From a virus: DNA of 24,710 nt. Where the stretch lies: positions 1-24,710 of the IMG/VR virus record IMGVR_UViG_3300036712_000031, one strand, 5' to 3'. The position numbers and the translations under genes were made by a program. Of the stretch, positions 21,858-24,710 are shown piece after piece; position 1 is the stretch's first letter, and every line of letters starts with the position of its first letter. Below the pieces are notes generated by a model, which was not told the DNA's origin, did no database searches, and worked only from the letters and a program-made list of their open reading frames with translations.

Positions 21858-22469
21858 CTAATTTTTTTCTTTTTGTAAATATCCGTAAACCGCTTCAGGT
21901 TGAAAATAAACATTGCCCCACTGATAAAAATAAAAACCGATAAATTCATTTTTATAAAAATCATCTATTGCATTCATTAAAGAAGTTCTTTGATATTTTT
22001 GGCATGGTTGAAAATATTCAATATGTCCATGCACTCCTTTTAAAGTTATTTGGCTATTTTTTTCCTCTTCTGTCAAAAATCTATATTTTTTTATTTTTTC
22101 ATCATATGTCATACAATAACCAGAATTCCCAAATTTACCAATTACAAAGCCTGCAGGAATAAACTTTTCTTTATCTTTCAAAACAAAAGAATCAATTAAA
22201 AAAGTATCAACATTATTTAAATGTTTAAATCTACTAAAAAAAATATCTTTTTCTTTTCCAATTATTCCTGGATTATGTTTTAAAACAATATATTTTCCTG
22301 AATCGCGGCCTATTCCAATATCAAAAAGAACCCCATCAATATTATTGATAAAATCTTGATTTTTTCCCTTCATTGAAAAATAATCAGTTCCCGTATGGAA
22401 TCCATAACTTCTACTTTCTTTGAATGGATGTGTCATTTTCAAATCTTCATAATAATTTTTATAAAACAT
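21858..22469 (-). CDS. M23-family (LytM-like) peptidase, probable endolysin (203 aa)
   Basis: A zinc metallopeptidase-like protein that probably cleaves peptidoglycan cross-bridges at lysis. The first metal motif H-x-x-x-D is FHTGTDYF (H25, D29). SRFKHLNNV (H83) matches the 'Y.HL' strand, GKFGNSGYC (111-119) the conserved 'iG..G.sG' turn, and GVHGHIEYF (H147, H149) the H-x-H motif. All three expected zinc-binding/catalytic positions are present. No signal peptide is visible, so export would need a holin; a two-TM candidate is encoded two genes upstream. AAGGGG lies just before the ATG. A virion-associated cell-wall enzyme is an alternative. Confidence 0.78.
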   Translation of the reverse strand: MFYKNYYEDLKMTHPFKESRSYGFHTGTDYFSMKGKNQDFINNIDGVLFDIGIGRDSGKYIVLKHNPGIIGKEKDIFFSRFKHLNNVDTFLIDSFVLKDKEKFIPAGFVIGKFGNSGYCMTYDEKIKKYRFLTEEEKNSQITLKGVHGHIEYFQPCQKYQRTSLMNAIDDFYKNEFIGFYFYQWGNVYFQPEAVYGYLQKEKN

Positions 22470-22478
22470 TTTTTCCCC

Positions 22479-23009
22479 TTACAAATAAAGATCAACTAAT
22501 TCTTTTAATTTTAAATCAGTATTAGAATTTATGATACCTTTTTTAATCATCATTAAAGAATAATACATTAAAAAAGCGTCAACCTCATCAGTAGAATTAA
22601 AATCTTTTTTATAAATAGATTTTGCCTGGTCTATATATGCAATTTTAGATCTTTTTGATTGTGCTTTTTTTACTTTAATTTGTGAAAAATGTTTCCAGGT
22701 TGAAATCGGTATAGAAATTATTTTAATATTTCTTTTTAAAACTAAAAATTTAATTAACCCCTTCACTTCTGCTAATGAAGTTAATGACCTAGTGTTCTTA
22801 ATATGAAAGGCATAATCTTCTATCAAACATAAAGAAATATTATAGAAATCTAAAAATCCTGTTAATCTATTTTCGAGATTTAAAAATAATTGCCTCTCTG
22901 TTTTAAACTCATTTTTAATGGTCCCAATCATTTCTTTTCCTGTTTTTTGTTTAACAAAAATTCCGATACTATTTTTTGAAGGATCTATACTGATTAAATT
23001 ATTTTTCAT
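22479..23009 (-). CDS. RuvC-like Holliday junction resolvase/nuclease (176 aa)
   Basis: RNase-H-fold nuclease that would resolve branched DNA before packaging. The expected acidic residues are present in order: D9 in LISIDPSKN, E64 in CLIEDYAF, and D141/D144 in NSTDEVDAFLMYY. The protein length (176 aa) is typical of RuvC. Strand and helix pattern agree (SIGIFVK, LNLENRLTGFLDFY). It begins 4 nt before the gene for the two-TM protein ends, so the genes are in one unit. Only a weak AGAG precedes the ATG. The resolvase assignment is confident at fold level; substrate specificity is not determinable. Confidence 0.78.
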   Translation of the reverse strand: MKNNLISIDPSKNSIGIFVKQKTGKEMIGTIKNEFKTERQLFLNLENRLTGFLDFYNISLCLIEDYAFHIKNTRSLTSLAEVKGLIKFLVLKRNIKIISIPISTWKHFSQIKVKKAQSKRSKIAYIDQAKSIYKKDFNSTDEVDAFLMYYSLMMIKKGIINSNTDLKLKELVDLYL

Positions 23010-23013
23010 AATT

Positions 23014-23208
23014 TTACTCTATAAACCGGATACATAAGCTACCTATTACTGCAGAAAAACCACTCAGAACAAATAATATCCAAAACTTTTTCATTATTTG
23101 CATATCAGTATAATAATCATAAAAAAAAGAATAAATACCAGGAATTAAAAGCAATATTAATGAGGAAATCAAAAAAAATAACCATAAATATTTTTTTATT
23201 ATTTTCAT
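23014..23208 (-). CDS. Small two-transmembrane protein, holin candidate (64 aa)
   Basis: Two hydrophobic segments are visible, about residues 7-29 (YLWLFFLISSLILLLIPGIY) and 41-62 (KFWILFVLSGFSAVIGSLC), with a short polar loop between (DYYTDMQIMK) and a basic N-terminus (MKIIKK). The size and topology fit a class II holin. The M23 peptidase lies two genes downstream, separated by the RuvC-like gene, which supports a lysis role, but many phage membrane proteins look alike. The ribosome binding site is weak. The call is inference from topology and neighbourhood. Confidence 0.62.
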   Translation of the reverse strand: MKIIKKYLWLFFLISSLILLLIPGIYSFFYDYYTDMQIMKKFWILFVLSGFSAVIGSLCIRFIE

Positions 23209-23210
23209 AA

Positions 23211-23612
23211 TTAATTTTCTTCTGGATCTTCTTCTTCTTCTTCTTCTTCTAGTTCATCAAAAAGAGATTTATCAATGGTCTCCATTAACAAGGAAACATC
23301 ATCAAATCTTTTTTCAATTACTCTCATTTCTACTTTTTTATCATACATGTTTTCAAGAATAAAAGATAATCTATCATTTGATGATAATTTACGAACTTTT
23401 ATATCAAAAATTTCAAAAATTTGATCTTCTAAAATTGTTTGACCTTCAATATCAACCATTTTTAATTTTATGTTTTCGCCTCTTAAGTCAATAATACGTT
23501 TTTCCGTATCTAAATTATATGGTATTTCAAAAGTCAATCTTAATTTATTTCCATTTCGCAATCTTCTTACTCTGACATCATATAATTCAAATTTTTCTTG
23601 ATGATCAATCAT
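23211..23612 (-). CDS. Internally duplicated acidic-tail protein (133 aa)
   Basis: No family is recognised. The protein is a tandem duplication. Residues about 8-55 (FELYDVRVRRLRNGNKLRLT and on) and 66-112 (FEIFDIKVRKLSSNDRLSFI and on) align with the same F-E-x-x-D-x-x-V-R-x-L core, giving two small beta-rich modules. The C-terminal tail is polyacidic (DELEEEEEEEDPEEN), encoded by a run of GAA codons (a CTT microsatellite on the plus strand around 23228-23250). Acidic tails are common in phage DNA-mimic and single-strand-binding proteins, so a role in DNA metabolism or host-factor inhibition is possible but unproven. The start has AAAGGAG 8 nt upstream. Confidence 0.62.
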   Translation of the reverse strand: MIDHQEKFELYDVRVRRLRNGNKLRLTFEIPYNLDTEKRIIDLRGENIKLKMVDIEGQTILEDQIFEIFDIKVRKLSSNDRLSFILENMYDKKVEMRVIEKRFDDVSLLMETIDKSLFDELEEEEEEEDPEEN

Positions 23613-23655
23613 TGTTTTTTACTCCTTTATTTCTAATATTTATTTTTTAAAATTA

Positions 23656-23946
23656 TTAACAAGGATACCCAAGATGTAAGTTTCCGTCCCTATCAGTATA
23701 GTATGAACCAGATACCCGCTGGTCCGATGATTCACAAACAATCTCTTCCCATAAATCATCTTTATACTCTAAATTATTATTTTTAGCATATTCTATTGCC
23801 TCTTCTTTATTTTCAAATCCTTGATGATTAGGACATCTAAATATTTCTCCATTTTTTCCCTTTATATCTCCATATATAATATAATCTTTAGTACCATAAC
23901 TATCTTCGTAATCTAACTCCGCTTCACAAAACTCACAAAAATACAT
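23656..23946 (-). CDS. Small zinc-ribbon-like protein (96 aa)
   Basis: Has an N-terminal CEFC (C4, C7), a CPNH pair (C38, H41), C71 and a C-terminal cysteine, with acidic loops and strands between (KDYIIYGDIKG, DRDGNLHLGYPC). The C-C/C-H spacing suggests one zinc site. Strong GGAGG lies 7 nt upstream of the ATG. It is encoded between the SMC-like ATPase and the duplicated protein. No specific function is recognised. Confidence 0.6.
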   Translation of the reverse strand: MYFCEFCEAELDYEDSYGTKDYIIYGDIKGKNGEIFRCPNHQGFENKEEAIEYAKNNNLEYKDDLWEEIVCESSDQRVSGSYYTDRDGNLHLGYPC

Positions 23947-23967
23947 TTATTTACCTCCATTTAAGCA

Positions 23968-24710
23968 TTAAATTAAATCATTTTTTTGTTTATTATTTAA
24001 AATAGAGCATTCTTTCAAAATAATCACATTTTCTTTTTCAGATTTTTCTCCTACTTCCGCAGTTATTACCTGGAATCCATCATTAATTAACTCAGTGATA
24101 ATTTTCTCTTGATTATTTTCATCTAATAATTCAAAATCATCTATAAATCTAAGTTTTAATTCTGGATTTTTTGATTTATATAGTCTGGCCACAATTAATT
24201 CCAGTTCACCTTTAGAAAAATAGGGCTCTTTTATTGGCCTGGAATTTAATAACAATTCCCCTTTATCGTTTATTTCTAATCCGTCATAAGGAAGATGAAA
24301 ACTTTTAATAAAATCTATTCGCTCTTTTTTTAAATCTGATTGCTTTTTTTTATTTGATTCAATTTCTGAAATTAAACCATCTCTTTTATTACTTTTTTCT
24401 ACAAAATTAAGATATTCATTATGTTTTATGTTAATATTTTCAGCGTTTTCTATTTTAGAAATTATCTCAGTTAAATCTTTTTTTTGTTTTGGTTGCTGTA
24501 GCGTTTTAATTTTTTCTTTTCCATTTTCAATTCTTTTTTCTAACAATTCTAATCTATTTAATAAATCATTTTTTTCATTTTCTAAATCACTCAACAATTT
24601 TTCATGTTTCATAATATCATCAGCTAAAATATCTTGATTTGAATTAAATTGTTCAATATTTTGCTTTTCATGAAGTAATTCAGAGATTGATACTTTTTCA
24701 AATTTTTCAA
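23968..24710 (-). CDS. SMC/Rad50-like ATPase, C-terminal part (5' end outside the window)
   Basis: The frame is open to the right edge, so the ATG at 24612 is internal. The visible 247 codons are the C-terminal coiled-coil arm (LENEKNDLLNRLELLEKRIE and more) and the ATPase lobe. The lobe has an ABC-signature-like EPYFSKGELELI, Walker B LKLRFIDDFELLD with a conserved ELLD end, then FQVITAEV as the D/H-loop strand. A Walker A in the missing N-terminus is expected. The combination is seen in phage AAA/SMC-like proteins that act with a nuclease in recombination or DNA repair. Its RuvC-like neighbour four genes downstream supports a DNA-processing role. Confidence 0.75.
   Translation of the reverse strand, partial: EKFEKVSISELLHEKQNIEQFNSNQDILADDIMKHEKLLSDLENEKNDLLNRLELLEKRIENGKEKIKTLQQPKQKKDLTEIISKIENAENINIKHNEYLNFVEKSNKRDGLISEIESNKKKQSDLKKERIDFIKSFHLPYDGLEINDKGELLLNSRPIKEPYFSKGELELIVARLYKSKNPELKLRFIDDFELLDENNQEKIITELINDGFQVITAEVGEKSEKENVIILKECSILNNKQKNDLI

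Noticed and set aside
23228-23250. CTT microsatellite as a slippery phase-variation site
   Set aside because: The unit is three bases and encodes Glu, so slippage would only alter the tail length and not switch the frame.
1-24710. Integrase, tRNA, CRISPR, insertion sequences or attachment sites
   Set aside because: None was seen when reading both strands; absence in this window does not rule out a temperate lifestyle.

Overview
This window is a contiguous piece of a tailed-bacteriophage (or prophage) genome. The DNA is very AT-rich and every supportable gene lies on the minus strand, so transcription runs from high to low coordinates. Genes are tightly packed, often with TAATG or ATGA stop/start overlaps. 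Most have clear GGAG/AAGGA ribosome binding sites, and the standard bacterial code fits, with TGA used as a stop. The phage has an HK97-type head (HK97-fold capsid protein, S78-like prohead protease, lambda GpA-like terminase) and a contractile tail (tail sheath at the left edge). It is therefore a myovirus-type phage of a low-GC bacterium. The host cannot be named from the sequence. No integrase, tRNA, CRISPR array or insertion sequence was seen.

Layout in the direction of transcription. (1) 24710-21858: the C-terminal part of an SMC/Rad50-like ATPase, a zinc-ribbon-like protein, a protein with an internal duplication, a small two-TM protein (holin candidate), a RuvC-like resolvase and an M23-type peptidase (endolysin candidate). 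(2) 21857-17404: a sigma70-like promoter overlapped by a perfect inverted repeat drives a 55-aa ribbon-helix-helix protein. Several small genes, TerS and TerL follow. The unit has a branched internal terminator and ends at a strong 14-bp-stem terminator. (3) 17396-11092: a second promoter with an embedded 12-bp palindrome, a 21-aa leader ORF, and an islet of eight small genes placed unusually between TerL and the portal. Then come a conserved 72-aa phage protein, the MuF-like minor head protein and two tandem terminators. (4) 11076-1: a near-consensus promoter (TAGACA, 17 bp, TATAAT) whose leader carries four exactly 11-bp-spaced GTTCTA repeats. It drives prohead protease, scaffold candidate, major capsid protein, three surface or decoration candidates, the head-tail connectors, a tail-terminator candidate and the tail sheath.

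TerS/TerL package DNA through the portal into a shell built from capsid protein, scaffold and protease. Connector and completion proteins then join the head to the contractile tail. The head region carries several beta-rich surface modules: an FN3-like insertion in the capsid protein, a beta-helix protein, a LamG-like protein and a beta-sandwich fused to the tail-terminator candidate. The most distinctive regulatory feature is the helically phased repeat array at the start of the head operon. Each of the three promoters carries its own dyad or repeat, suggesting separately controlled late transcription units.
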